A stretch of DNA of 64,000 bases, from NCBI GenBank assembly GCA_965178125.1, contig OZ237752.1:744001-808000 (forward strand), given 5' to 3'. The notes under the pieces are model-generated. The model searched no databases and was not told where the DNA came from. It was given only the letters and a program-made list of their open reading frames with translations. Position 1 is the stretch's first letter; each line of letters opens with the position of its first letter. The position numbers and the translations under genes are program-made. This DNA comes from Bilabrum cf. latius. Its lineage: Eukaryota > Bigyra: Bicosoecida > Bigyra > Bicosoecida. Below are positions 11,736 through 23,697 of the stretch, one piece after another.

Positions 11736-12565
11736 GATTTTTGAGCGGATTCAGATGTTTGCATTGAATCACAAGGATTTACAGCTGGTTGTCGAACCCG
11801 GTACGACTTGAGATCGGGCCTGGTTGATTCGGAGTTGCCCCCCAGCGGCAGGGAGCCCATTTTGAGATAGCCTTCAAAAAGCGGCCATTACTGGTGCATC
11901 ATCGCATTCGCGGGCGCGTCTTGGAAGAGTGCGACCTCCCAGGCTTTTCACTCGTGCTTACGCTCGCCCAGGTGCACCACGGACATGTGCTTTCTCAGAT
12001 CACATGCCCGCCCGAATGACTTGCCGCATACGCTGCATTTGTGCTTGCGCTCGCCCAGGTGCACCACAGACAAGTGCATCTAGAAAAATTCCTGCCCCCG
12101 GTCCCGCGGACCCACTGGGCTTCACCCCGAACGACTGGTTCTTCACCGGTCCACCAGAATGCGGTATTCATCTGACACTACGAATGTACACACCACTTTC
12201 CCCATGCACCCGACTGGCCTCGTCGCCACATGGCTTCCTGTTCCTGTTCCCCGCCCTAGGGACCGTGTGCTTTGCTCCCAGCATCGCCACCTTGGCCCTA
12301 TCCTTTCAGCTTGCACGCGCCGGTCCTGGCCGACCTGCCGTGCGCCCCATCTGTCCACCCACCTGTTGGCCTTCTGCGTGCTGCTGGCCATGCAGTCCGC
12401 TGCCACCCGCGTCTCCCTCGTGCCTTGCACCTGGAGCCCCCATTCCTCCCGTTGTGTTCTCCCTGTTGACACCGCACTGTCGTCGCCTGTGCCGGTGTCC
12501 CCCTCTTCTTCTCCACCTCCTGTCCTCCCGCCTCGTCTTCCGTCTCACCTCTGCTCCCCGTTGCT
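11736..12565. other. Intergenic or intronic, 830 bp, downstream of the zinc-finger gene
   Basis: Lies between the TAA of the myotubularin gene and the TGA closing the main zinc-finger frame, two convergent genes. It contains the detached finger units at 11948-12085, annotated separately. The stretch 12090-12560 is pyrimidine-rich on the plus strand and codes nothing I recognise. Confidence 0.6.
11948..12085 (-). CDS. Detached C2H2 zinc-finger units: extra 3' exon or decayed copy
   Basis: The minus strand reads MHLSVVHLGERKHKC, then one complete finger (CSVCGKSFGRACDLRKH, second His in MSVVH) and a final linker LGERKHE followed by TGA at 11948-11950. The sequence is nearly identical to units of the main array, about 480 bp away. 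It is preceded by TTTTTCTAG, a plausible splice acceptor, so it could be the last exon of the zinc-finger gene. The best donor I can find (GTACTC near 12584) is weak and adds two residues to the joined finger. A leftover of array contraction is the alternative. Confidence 0.5.
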
Positions 12566-13714
12566 TCAATCCTGATGTCCGAGTACATATAACATGAGTG
12601 AGCGTGCCTCCCCGAATGACTTGCCGCACACGCTGCATTTATGCTTGCGCTCGCCCAGGTGCACTGTGGACATATGCCTTCTGAGTGAGCCTGCCTCCCC
12701 GAATGACTTGCCGCACACGCTGCATTCGTGCTTGCGCTCGCCCAGGTGCACCACGGACAAGTGCATCTTGAGTGAGCCTGCCTCCCCGAATGACTTGCCG
12801 CACACGCCGCATTCGTGCTTGCGCTCGCCCAGATGCACCACGGACATGTGCCTCTTGAGTGAGTCTGCCCGCCCGAATGACTTACCGCACACGCTGCATT
12901 CGTGCTTGCGCTCGCCCAGGTGCACTGCGGACATGTGCATCTTGAGTGAGCCTGCCTCCCCGAATGCCGTCCCACACACGCTGCACTCGTGCTTGCGCTC
13001 GCCCAGATGCACCACGGACATGTGCCTCCTGAGTGAACCTGCGTCCCCGAATGACTTACCGCACACGCTGCATTCGTGCTTGCGCTAGCCCAGGTGCACT
13101 GCGGACATGTGCCTCTTGAGTGAGCCTGCCTCCCCGAATGACTTGCCGCACACGCTGCATTCGTGCTTGCGTTCGCCCAGGTGCACTGTGGACATGTGCC
13201 TCCTCAAGCTGGCCATGCTGCTCAGCACTTTCCCGCAGTCCTCGCACTCATAGCCGTCAGCTGACACACCTCCAGCTGCTTCCCTCCGCCGCCTCTTAGC
13301 CCTACCATCCCAGCAGACGTCCAATGCCTGCACATTCGAAAGTGTCTTCTGCCTGACGCGTTTCTGCCCCAGAGAGGCGCTGCTGCTATCGCCTGCCGCT
13401 GCACCTGAGCTTGCTTTCATTGATGGCTGCACCACCTGCTATGATACTGTGTTGCTGCTGCTGGATGACACAGACGCCACAGAGGATACGGGACTACATC
13501 TACTAGACCGAGGCTGGACGATGGCCCCAGCTAGATCGCGACTTGGATACCGTACTCTGCCTTTCGAATACACACCACGGTTTTTATGACTGCCACTGCG
13601 AGTCCTTTCTGTTGTTGTGGGGGCTTCGACATCACTTTCGCACGTGTCGCTCTCGCTGGAGTAGCTGTGGACGAGATCGATCACCTCCTCGGAGCTTGGA
13701 CCGGCTTGCGCCAT
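12566..13714 (-). CDS. Tandem C2H2 zinc-finger protein
   Basis: Probable sequence-specific DNA-binding nuclear protein. From ATG 13712-13714, 382 aa with TAGs at 13439-13441 and 13085-13087 read as Gln. The first 150 residues are Ser-rich and basic (QKRVRQKT, AKRRRREAA, likely nuclear localisation). Then follow a divergent finger (YECEDCGKVLSSMASLRRH) and six near-identical 28-residue fingers of the form C-x2-C-x12-H-x4-H, joined by HLGERKHEC linkers that replace the usual TGEKP. An eighth finger begins but breaks after SL and ends at TGA 12566-12568. The predicted DNA-contact positions vary little: E, D or R at -1, G or D at 2, S at 3, R or M at 6. The TAG at 13085 replaces the Glu codon of one linker, a single-base change. 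Confidence 0.88.
12590..13230 (-). repeat. 84-bp tandem repeat array coding the zinc fingers
   Basis: About seven head-to-tail 84-bp units, each one finger plus linker. They differ at only a few positions, including synonymous ones, which suggests recent duplication or conversion between units. The regular repeat is protein-coding; there are no spacers of a CRISPR type. Confidence 0.9.
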
Positions 13715-14452
13715 GGCTATTGGGCAGTCGATGCTCCACGGTCGTAACTTGTATGTATATCAGGCCGACTGGCTGGCGGCTTTTCTTGTCCGAACGAAAG
13801 CCAGCGACTGACAAACAGAACGAGCTGGAAGCGACCTGGCACCCTGCAGAAGATCAGTATATTTCGCCCAACCTGGTCTCAGAACTCTTCTTGAGGAAGT
13901 CAAATACCAACGCCAAGATCGAAACTTCAAAGACGGAATGAGTTGCTCTCGAGTAGTCTACTCGCCGCGCCGCGACAGCGGAACCTGCTTGCGGCCTCCC
14001 GGCGTGCGCTGGCTGTCGCGCGGGGACGGCCAAACTGCACATGAATAGCATACAGAACTAGTTAATATAAGCAAGTGTGAAGAGAAAGCACCAAATCGCG
14101 CGCAGTAGTTCCAAATTAGTGCTCGGGGCAGACCAAAAGTCGGAACCAACTAATGGCGCATTCTGGAGGTGCGGGGACGGCCGCAAGCATATCATACAGC
14201 TACGGCTCGAGATGTATCCAGCTGGTTCGTCGTGATGACACCACTCGACTGCCGCACACTTTCAACGCGTCCCCCCGTGCTGCCCCGTGCCCATCTGTAG
14301 ATAGTGCTACTTACGGCTGCTGTGGGCCTTCTTCTAGTCAGATGGCCATCGGCGCGCTCGGAGATCACCCCACCACCCACGATCCGCAAGGCGCTCCATC
14401 CGTCCAGGACCAGTTCAGCTATAGTAGACACGGGCAGGGCGCCTGTGCAAAT
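13715..14452. other. Intergenic, 738 bp
   Basis: Lies upstream of the zinc-finger ATG and downstream of the phosphotransferase stop, both on the minus strand. It probably holds the zinc-finger promoter. Short frames in it carry no recognisable motif. No repeat or RNA gene seen. Confidence 0.6.
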
Positions 14453-15820
14453 TCACAATTTTGCTCTATCAATCATTGGCGTCTTGCGCGACTGGTTCCT
14501 CGCAGCGCGAGCAGCAGCAGCAACGCCAGAGGCATGTTGGCCTGTTCCAGTCGCACTCGCCTCACATTCACCATCCGCATCTTCCCCGTCTTCCTCCTCG
14601 TCATCTTCCAGCCCCATCGTCGCCATGGCCAGCGATGCGATGAGCGGCATCTGCTTGCCCAGCCGCTTGGCTGACGAGGAGGAGGCCACGCCGGTCGCGG
14701 CCCGCGCTGCGATTCCCTGCGCGATCACGCTGTACTTGAAGAAGAAGAACGCCTTGTAATACGACCAGCCGCCAAGTCGTGTCCTCGGGTCATCGTCGGG
14801 GTGCCGTACCCCGGCCATCTCGCAGTACTGCTTGAGTAGCTCCTCCTCCTCTGGTATGCCAGTCCCCTCCAAATCAAGTCCCTGCAGCCCAGACACTGCG
14901 CGCGACACGAGGTGCGCACTCGCGGGGCCTTTCCCAGCCATTGCTTGCCTACATTCTATGAATTTGCGGGCCGATTCGGAGGCAGCTGGCAATTCCGACG
15001 ACTCTCTCGGCCGAGCTGCCGCTGCGGGAGGTGCGGGCGGCAGCGGGGCTGGGCTCCGAGGCATAAAGTAGGCACCGCACATATTCGCCACATCTGCGAG
15101 TGGATCGCCCAGCGTGCACATTTCCCAATCCAAGACAGCGATGACCCTTGGTTCGGTGGCGTGAAAGATCAAGTTGTCAATCTTGTAGTCGCCGTGCACG
15201 ATCCGGACCCGGTCCTTAGGCACTCTGCGGCCCAGCCAGGACAGCATTCGATTCATGCCTGGTATCTTGGGGGCGTACAAGCTTTGCTTATGAGCTACCT
15301 TTGACAGCCGTGCAATCTACCTGCTGTAGTACCCCCTGCCGCTTCCTGGCGCCAGCTGGTCCAGGCCGACATCGCGAGGGTTGTAGGCGTGCAGGCGAGC
15401 AAGCTCCGCTAAAGCAGCGCGATACATCGCTGTACGCTCTGCGGGGCTAAGCCCAGGGAGGGAGGGATCGTTGAACATTCTGCCATCAACGAATCGCATC
15501 ACGTAGAAGTCGGTCCCGATGATTCCCCGATTCTCGCAATAGAAAAGAGGCTCTGGCACAGGAAAACCGGTTGGAAATAAAGACTGCAATACCCTGTATT
15601 CCCTTTTGACGTCATGCGCCGATTTTGGGAGCTTGCCGCTGGGCCTTTTGCGCAACACAAATCGAGCTGATGGCGTTCCTACGATGTAGGTAGGGCAGCT
15701 CTGACCAAACGAGACCTTGCTAAATGTACATGGTCCCACAAAGCCTGGAATTGACGCTCGAAACAACGCCACTACTTGAGAGCAGGTCTTCGCGCTTGAG
15801 AGCCATGCTTCAGTTGCCAT
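14453..15820 (-). CDS. ACAD10/11-type aminoglycoside/choline-kinase-fold phosphotransferase, probably peroxisomal
   Basis: In animals this kinase-fold domain is fused to acyl-CoA dehydrogenases (ACAD10, ACAD11) and phosphorylates 4-hydroxyacids; here it stands alone. 455 aa from ATG 15818-15820 to TGA 14453-14455. The N lobe has YIVGTPSARFVLRKRPSG and VKREYRVLQSLF. The catalytic loop is VHGDYKIDNLIFH (HGDxxxxN) and the metal-binding element is VIAVLDWEMCTLGDPLADVA. The TAG at 15317-15319 sits in SR-TAG-IARLSK, exactly where the family has a conserved Gln (R-Q-[IV]). About 60 low-complexity residues are inserted after YFMPRS. The protein ends in AKL, a peroxisomal PTS1-type signal. Substrate is inferred from the family only. 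Confidence 0.92.
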
Positions 15821-16034
15821 ATTTTTTAATTGGCAGATTCAAGGTGCCCTTTGATGAGGATCAGGTAGCCGATACGTCCAAAGCAGTGACTCGAATTAAT
15901 GCCCCAGCATCAGTATCAAGCGCACGACTATACTTTGTGATAAGGGGTATGTTTGCTGGACGCAACCTGTTGCGGTTTGGCAAGGCGCATCGAATCGACG
16001 CGCCACGCAGACTCTTGATTCTTAGAAGCGTGGA

Positions 16035-19000
16035 ATGCACATGTTACTGCCTATTTTGCTTGCAGCTAGTTCTCTGGCGCAATGTCCGCAACCCATGCCT
16101 GGAACGCTTGACCATCGTGCCGAAGATCGCTGGGTATTGAAGGGTAACACGTCGCGGGCATCGACTTCTAGGACTGCTGTCCAGCCATCAGATCCAGCGT
16201 TTGATTGCACAATGCGACAGCTTGCTCTTCAAGTAAGAAATAAATGCAAAATGTTCTCGGGAAAGGGGTGGTGGGCACCAAGTTGCAGCTTTGGTTCAAC
16301 TTCAATCTTTCGCAGTTCAGTATCGCATCGCGAGGGAGCCAGGGCGCATCTGTCGTTGCAGAATCTTTAAATTTGACGGATTCTGGAGATTGTTCCCCTG
16401 GCAAGCTCGAGTCCAACTCGGAGGCTGCGTGGTTGAGCCACGCAGCCGCGACCCGAGTCCTCAAGGCTCGCCTCAGATCCAACAGCGTAGCGGTGTACGT
16501 AGCCACCACCGGAAACGACAAGACGGGCGATGGGAGCAAAGGATCTCCGTTTGCAAGCCTGGCTAGAGCAGTCGAGGAGGTCTCGAGCCCGAAAGGCAGG
16601 GCGGCTCGAGCTGCGGCCGGTGGCCCTACCGATATACTGATGGAGCCAGGCACGTACTATGCCCCTGATGTGGGTACTAGAATTGGCCCTGAAGCTAGCG
16701 GTCTGAACGCTGGATCCCCGCTCAAGATCATGCCATCGACCAGCGACGGCGATGTCGTGCTCAGCGGCGGGGCGTACCTCGGCAAGCTGCCTTGGGCGCA
16801 GGCCGAGAGGGGATTCAGGCGCTTCAGCGGGCGCGTAAACGTTCCAATTAGTAGGGCACTGCTCGCCGCCATGGACCTGCCTGAAATCTCTTCCCAGTCC
16901 ACCCCGGAGATGGCCCAGCAGGTTGCGTCGGCTGTCTAGTCGTGGCAAGAGACCAGCGTGCCTTTGGCCGCCAGGCGCGCCCTGCCCACCGACCACAGCA
17001 TGTACGGTAACCTCCTCCGGCGCAGGCCAGAGGGCGAGGTACCCGGCGCGGAAGGGTCGCGCGCTCTGGGGCTCGCGGCCGATGCTACGGCGTGCGAGAG
17101 CCTGTGCCAGGCCGCGGGCCCCAGCGCGTGCCGGTCCTACTCCCATGTTGCTTTCGCTACGATCTCTCGAGCGGTTGCCTCTTTTGGTTCCTTCACCGAC
17201 CTTCACGCTAAACTCCTCGATGCATCTCGCGGCGGCCCTGCTGCTGGGGTGTGCATCGGCAGGTCGGATGGTGTGTGGAGTCCGTACGCAACCCCTGCTG
17301 ACCTGCTCGGCTTGCCCGATGAACAGGCCAGCAACGACGTGTCTGGCATTTACGTCGACATTTACGTCACGGATGTAGCGCCCTTGAAGAGCGGCAAGAG
17401 CATCTCAGGGCTGTACTTTGACGGGATCGGAGCCGGAAACCGCGGCACCGTGGCCCGGTTTCCCAACGGTAACGACACGCAGCCCATGCCCCTGGGGTGG
17501 GTCCAGGCCGATGGTGGGTGGCCAGACGTCTCGCAAGACGGTGCGGGCACTGGAAAATCTTTCGCGTACAACACAAAGGTCACCAGCAAGGGCACTGGGG
17601 AGCAGCTTTCGCAGGGCTACATCGCCGGGCGCTCTTCTTCGCAGACGTTCGCGGTCGAAGCTCCCTCTACCGAGCCGCACGCTACTTACGCCAAAGGCTC
17701 GTGCCGCGAGTTCATGGCGCTGGAAGGGGGCACCTTGGACCGGTTCAACTCTACCTACAACTACCCTTTCTGGAACTCTGCCGTGTGCGAGGGCATGCAC
17801 TTTGACAAGAGCAGCTTCACGCCGCGGTCGTGGGCCGCTTGGCCGGACACGGAGCAGCCGAGAGTGCACATGCGGTAGATGCACACGTGGGGAAGCTGGG
17901 GCATGCTGATTGCCTCTCGCACGGACAGTAACACCAGCATGGTGTTTGCCACGCAGGCCAACCAAGAGGCCAGGGGCGGCGGCATCAACAAGGTTGGAAG
18001 CGGGCACGGTCCTGAGGGCGGAGGCAACCCGTTCTACGTCGAGCGCGTGCGAGAGGAACTGGATGCCCCCGGTGAGTTCTACCACGACATCGCTGCGAAG
18101 AAGCTGTATTTCTACCCGATGCCTGGCCAGAACATCATGGAGAGCGAGTTTGTTGCTCCTGATGCCGAGGAGGTCATCACCATGCAGGGCAGGTACGCGG
18201 CCGGCAGCAGCGGCGGCTCCGACGACCTAGTTCGCTTCGTGGAGCTGCACAACCTGACGATCGCGCACTCCAGGGTGACGTACTTTAGCGACTTTGAGAC
18301 GCCACCGGGCGGTGACTGGGCCATCCATCGCGGTGCCATGCTGTTCATCGACGGAGCAGAGAACGTGACCGTGTCCAACTCGAGGCTGCAGAGTCCCTCA
18401 GGCAACGGTCTCATGCTCTCCCGCAAGGTGCGGGGCGCCGTGGTCATCGGGTGCGAGGTGGCCGACGCGGGTGAAACCGGAATTGCGGTTCTGGGTGCAT
18501 CCGACGGGATGGATGCGTTCACGCGGAAGTGGCAGCCGACAGGCAACCAGATCGTTGCGAATCACGTGCACCACGTGGGCAGGCTGGGCAAGCAGGCGGC
18601 TCCGATATTTGAGGGCGTCGCTGGGCACAATGAATATGCCTACAACACGCTGCACGACGGCCCGCGCGCGGGGTACAACGGAAACCCTGGCCTAGGTGGG
18701 TCCCAGCTGCGCTCCAACCTGATCTTCAACATGGTCTCGCAGACCTGGGACCACGGGCCTACGAACGAGTGGGGCAGGCAGGACTGGCTGCATGCTGCCG
18801 ACAACGGCAACGATGCCGGACTAAACCTATACCCGGCCCAGCAGGTATTCGCCGGGAACATGATATTGAATCGGAATTACGGCCTGGGGCACCCGAATAG
18901 TGACAAGTGCATCGACCTGGACGACGGCACGAGCGACGTGGCGGTCCACCAGAACGTGGCCGTGTACGGCGGCCAGAAATTTCGTGACGGCAGGTTTCGC

Positions 19001-19393
19001 ACGGTGAAGAACAACCTCTTTCTTTATGCAGAGACGCACAACGCGGACTTTTCGGTGGAGCCCGGTCTGTTCCTGGGCCCGATGTCGCCGTCCGTCAATG
19101 CTCACTACACTCGGTCTTCGGACGTGTTTGAGAACAACACGCTAGTGGCCAGGGGCGGTGCGTTCGTTGCATGCTCGTCCGGTTGGAACCAGGACAACTT
19201 TCCTGCTGTGGACTACAACACCTACCTCACCCCGAATGTGAGTTCCAAGCCGTTTTCTTCGTCTGGATGCTGCAAGGACTGCGGGTCGTGGGAGGGATGG
19301 CAGGCCCAGGGGCATGACACACATTCCAGCCGATCGAGCGATGTGTCGCTTGGCCAGCTTGTCAGCATGGCGGAGCGAGTGCTCGGGCTTTGA
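16035..19393 (+). CDS. Secreted right-handed parallel beta-helix protein
   Basis: Exon 1, 16035-16232, opens with a signal peptide (MHMLLPILLAASSLAQ). A GTAAGA donor joins the CGCAG acceptor at 16315, and exon 2 runs 16316-19393, for 1,091 aa ending in TGA. The mature region starts with the motif typical of extracellular beta-helix proteins (VYVATTGNDKTGDGSKGSPF) and ends in beta-helix rungs rich in Asn (NSRLQSPSGNGLMLSR, QNVAVYGGQKF). TAGs at 16937 and 17876 are read as Gln. The fold is shared by pectate-lyase-like enzymes and by non-enzymatic surface proteins; I see no specific catalytic set, so carbohydrate lyase activity is only a possibility. It shares a divergent promoter region of about 214 bp with the phosphotransferase. 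Confidence 0.85.
16233..16315 (+). other. Intron of the beta-helix gene
   Basis: GTAAGA donor after CTTCAA and CTTTCGCAG acceptor, phase 0, 83 nt. Removing it links the signal-peptide frame to the beta-helix frame. Confidence 0.8.
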
Positions 19394-19607
19394 AGCACGC
19401 GGTTGGGCTGGTGCGCTGATTGCAACCCGCTGCAGTACGGCTCCTACACCACCGCGCCCACCACCTCTGGGCAGCTGTACAGGTCACAGCCTTGATCAGA
19501 AGCTGCTGCAGAGCTTGCTTGAGCTTGTTTGAATATATAAATGCTTAAATTGTATGTGCTGCGCTTGCAAAAAAGTAAGTTGGATCTACGTGGCAACCGC
19601 AATCGGA
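19394..19607. other. Short convergent intergenic region
   Basis: 214 bp between two stop codons (TGA of the beta-helix gene, TGA of the voltage-sensor gene), ending in an AT-rich stretch. Likely overlapping 3' UTRs. Confidence 0.6.
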
Positions 19608-22600
19608 TCAATCGTCTTTGCTGCCCTTGCCGCTGAGAACTGACCCTGCCGACTTGACTCGCTTGAGCAAGCCGGTGTGCATGTTGATGCCACCCGTGGA
19701 GCCCCGCCTGTTCCGTCCCTTCTTCAGTACCGGGCTAAACCCGGGGCTGCCTATATGCTTGGTCGGGGTTACGCCCGCCGCCACCGAGCTGCGCCGGATT
19801 CCTTCGAACAGCGTCTTGACACCACCGAAATGCTCGCTGCCCCTCCGCAGCCCCTGTAGCACGGTCTTGTTCCGAAAGTTCCTCCTTGCCCGCCTCTTCA
19901 TGGACAGTCTCAATACCTCAATGGATGCAATCATTAGCTTGGTGTCCAGCGACTCGCCGTCCTGTGCCCCGAAACCCACGGACCACTTGTTGCTGGGCAG
20001 GGTGAGCCACCTGATCGCATCACCCCTCACCGGCAGCAGGTGGTTCTTGATGCGGTCAATCGGACGGACGAGCAGATTCTCCACGTCCCTATTCAGCAAA
20101 AACGCGATCAGTCCCAGCAGGATGATGATCACGTGCGTCTGAGCAAAGGACCAGATGGCCTCTATCCGGTTGGAGGAGCTAACGTCCAGCCACATGGCCG
20201 TCTCGTTGGCAAGGTCGGGGTATATCCCGATGGGCACCGCCGGCCAGTCGGCCCCAGCGACAGAATGCATCGCACCGCCAGCAGCTGTGCCATTCTAGTC
20301 GATGACGGAGAGATTGCCGGCAAAGAAGCTAGCCGTTCCCAAGTTCGCTTTCTATGCAGGCAGAGTGACCTTCAGAACGTCGAACGAGCGCAGGGCATTC
20401 GATTCTGCCCTTTCTTCAACGTACACGGCACCGTGCACGGCAAAGTAGAGCAGGTTTGGATACCTGGATACCGCGTTTGACACTAGCTTGGGCTCTAGCG
20501 GGGTGCCCGTAACGTCATCCACGCTTCGCAGGGTAGCCATCTCCTCGTCGCACTCCACCGTGTACTCCAGCAGGGGTAGGAGCAGGAGGATCAACATCAC
20601 GCCGAGCATCACGTGAAGGCGGATCTTACTAGACACGATCCCTCCCACTCCGCCGCCATCAGCCCGCGTCATAGCTTTGGCAGTCTCAGGGTTCGCCCCT
20701 TTCGGCGTTGCGTACTTCTCTAAACGATGCACGAATGAATCATCCTCGTCGTCGTCGTCGCCATCGCCCGCCCTGGACTCGTCAGAGTCAGTGCTTTGGA
20801 GGCTCCCGTGAGCGAGTTCCAGGGGCATGGCACCTCCTTGATCCTGCGCCTCCTCAATCAAAGAGTTTCTCCTCTTCCTCCTGGTCTCCCTGCGCTGCTT
20901 GGCCTCTTTGCGCTTGTTGATGTCTTCCAACCGGCGCATGCGAAACAGCTCGCCTGCCAGCGGGCTGTCCTCCACTGCACTACGGCCGCGTCTCTTCTTG
21001 GAACCTGCGTCCTCCTTCGACTCTGATGATGAAGCCCAGCGCTGTATGCTTCGCTTGGAATCGCTTGGTAGTGGAGGCTTGCCGTTTCCACTGGTCGCCT
21101 GACTCGCCCGACCCCTGCCTACCTCCGGATCCTAGTCGACAGGCATCGGTGCGGCCCTGGTTGCCAGCAAACCATCTAAATTGTCAGCAGGGTGTTCCTC
21201 CACAGCACTGTACGCCGGTACGGACCCGCTCTTAGCTGTGCCAGCGTTGCCAGCTGCGCTTGTGACAGCTCCGGATGGCAAACGTGGAGCGGCAGCTCCG
21301 CTCGGCAACGCCGGCGCTGTCGCAGCATGGTTGGGAGCAGTGGCGCCCGCTGCATCGCCCGCCCCGATGCCGAGCGCGCGCGAGGCAAAATCGAGAAAGG
21401 ATCCGAAGGCCTACGACCCTTCAGCAGCCACATCAGCGCTTGCTGCTCCAACCTGGGACCGAGAACTTGATTCATCGAAAATGCCCAGCCTAGGCTTCTT
21501 GTCTTTCTTCGCCGCCTCCTTGCGCTGGGCCTGAAGCGCCATCATGTTGAGCGCTGACTTCATCCGCGGGGGTCGAGAGGGGCCCGTCATCGCGCTGCTG
21601 ATGCTGCCGAATATCCCGTTCATGGTCACAGACCTTGCCGGCCTAGGCGCTGGAGCCAGCTCGCCAAGGGCGAACTTGGACCGGATCTTGCGCAGGGCCC
21701 TGCGCCCCTTGCTGCCACGCCTCACCATGGACCGTCCGTTGCTGCCCGGCACGCCGCCAGCTGCCGCGGAAGCTGCGTGCACGTTGGAGGTGGGTGCAGA
21801 GCTCGGTCCAAACCGTGATTTCGACCTGCGTCGGCCTCTGACTCCACGGCCAGATCCCCACGTGCTTCCAGGGCCAGGAGCGGTCGATCGACCGGCTTCA
21901 TTCCTTCGCTTGCGGAACTCCTCTGCCCCTTGTATCCGCTTTCCCCTGGCTTTGTCCGCGCCGGAGCTCGCCCGCGATCTAGCGCTTTCGTTACCGTCGC
22001 TCGTGTACGACTGCGCCTCCGTGACCTTCTCCACGTTCACCTGAGCGAAGGCCCGGTCCAGCCGAGCTTGCTCCTTGGACGGGTTCGGATCCATCGCTCT
22101 CCATGTGCTGCCTAGAGAAGATCTGCTCTTCTTGGCGGGCTCCGCCTTCTCGGCTGCATCCAGCGGGTCTGCCTTCTCGGGAGCCGTCTTCTGCGCTTGA
22201 CTTGCCGCGGCCTAGTCTGCAGTAGGGAGCATGCCGCCGGCACTGCTGCTTGCCGGGCTTTTATTGCCATGTTTGCTGGCAGATGCACACAAGCTGGTGC
22301 TCTCGTGGTTCTTGAAGGCGTTGGTATCTCGTGACTGCGCGTCCGGGCGCGTGTCGGTGCGGTTGAACGGCCTCTTGGCCTGGGTGCTGCCACTGCCAGC
22401 GGGTTTGAGGGCGCTATCGTGCATTGCACCCTGTTCGATTGGCACCACTGCTGCGCGAAAGGGGCTCTTTGGCGATGGAACTTTCCCAGGCTGCAGGCGG
22501 TGCACTCCGCCGTCGCAATGTGCCTCGTGGCTGCCAGCCGACCCCGAGGAGGAGCTCGCACCGACAGGGATGAAGTCACCGTCGTCCTCCATGGAAGTCG

Positions 22601-23078
22601 GCGGCACGAAGGGATTTTCTCGGAGCATTTTGAACAGCCGGAACACCCGCACGAGCCGGAGCACCCGGAGTAGCTTGAGGAGCCTGCCGATGCGGGAGCC
22701 CGCGCGGGCAGCTCGGCCGGCCTGCGCCAGACTGGTGTCATCTCCGCTTGCAACACCAAGTGCGTTCACTAGCGGGGCCGTAATCACAGTTAGCTCCAGC
22801 AGCATGCTCGCACTCGCCAATAGATCAAGCCACCAAAACAGAGTGAATATTATCTTCCGGTCCCGGGCGGACTGTAGCGCCAAATCTGCCAGGAACACGA
22901 CAAGCGCCACGACAAAAACAGCCTACAACACCACGTCCCACGGATCTTTTGGCAGAAAGGCGATCAACAGGTCGTCGGCAGTCAGCACGACAACAGTAAG
23001 CAGTAGATTCGTTGCTACCCACCAGCGCATGTTAAGAAAGTCTTCGATTCGCTCTCGCTCGGCTGGACCGGCGACCAT
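19608..23078 (-). CDS. Voltage-sensor membrane protein with an extracellular sensor-like module; resembles the front of protist nucleotide cyclases
   Basis: 1,156 aa from ATG 23076-23078 to TGA 19608-19610, with about six TAGs read as Gln (for example 22923, 22212, 21411, 20352). The N terminus has four hydrophobic segments. The last, RIGRLLKLLRVLRLVRVF, carries Arg or Lys at nearly every third position over about ten turns, the mark of an S4 voltage sensor. After a long Ser/Lys-rich cytoplasmic stretch comes a helix (VMLGVMLILLLLPLLEYTV), about 130 extracellular residues, another helix (THVIIILLGLIAFLLN) and VRPIDRIKNHLLP. This V-x-P-[IL]-xRM-like exit is familiar from receptor-type adenylyl and guanylyl cyclases of protists. 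No cyclase domain follows; the tail is basic and short. No pore segment is evident. Function: membrane-potential or extracellular sensing, by inference. Confidence 0.75.
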
Positions 23079-23697
23079 ATAGCACGGACAGCATAAAGCT
23101 GCTGATGTAAACTGCGGTGAGTGAGCAGAGCAGCATTGTCAAGCAGCACATGTGAAGTAGTCCGTGATGACCCTTTCAGGCAGTCATCTCGAATTTGGAG
23201 TGTGCGGCGTATTGGAATTCGCACACAGATTAGGTCTTCAATGTTGAATAATCTAGGGGCAGTACTAGGGCCAGAGGCGCACATCAGGCCTGAGAGTGCG
23301 AGCTGACAGAATCATGGGTGTGACAACGGACTGATGCGACGGAAACATACCTTTGTTCGATCAGCTTCTACGGCTTGGACTACCACATCTGCAAGTCTTG
23401 GAACTTTTGCTGGGGATTTAGACACCTACTCGCTCGATTTCCCCATTTGAGATCGTTCTGTACGGACGTTTCCTTGTCGGCACAATATAAAATCAGACAA
23501 GCACGATAGTAATAACACGGTACTACTATAAACTTGTGAAAGATGAAGATATAATTTTGCGACCAAAGGAATTCGACAATTCATATATTTGCAGTTCACA
23601 TAATGATTGGATCGTACTTCCATTGAAAAGATCCCCCCTTTGTTTGGCTAATTCACGTTTGAAGGCCAGGGCCCAAAGAATGTTGTTTCCATCCCCC
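23079..23697. other. Divergent intergenic region, about 620 bp
   Basis: AT-richer than the flanks; it separates the start of the voltage-sensor gene (-) from the giant receptor gene (+) and probably carries both promoters. No RNA gene or repeat seen. An in-frame ATG at 23680 could start the giant gene six codons earlier. Confidence 0.6.

Noticed and set aside
12590-13230. CRISPR-like regular repeats
   Set aside because: The repeats are contiguous 84-bp zinc-finger coding units without unique spacers.
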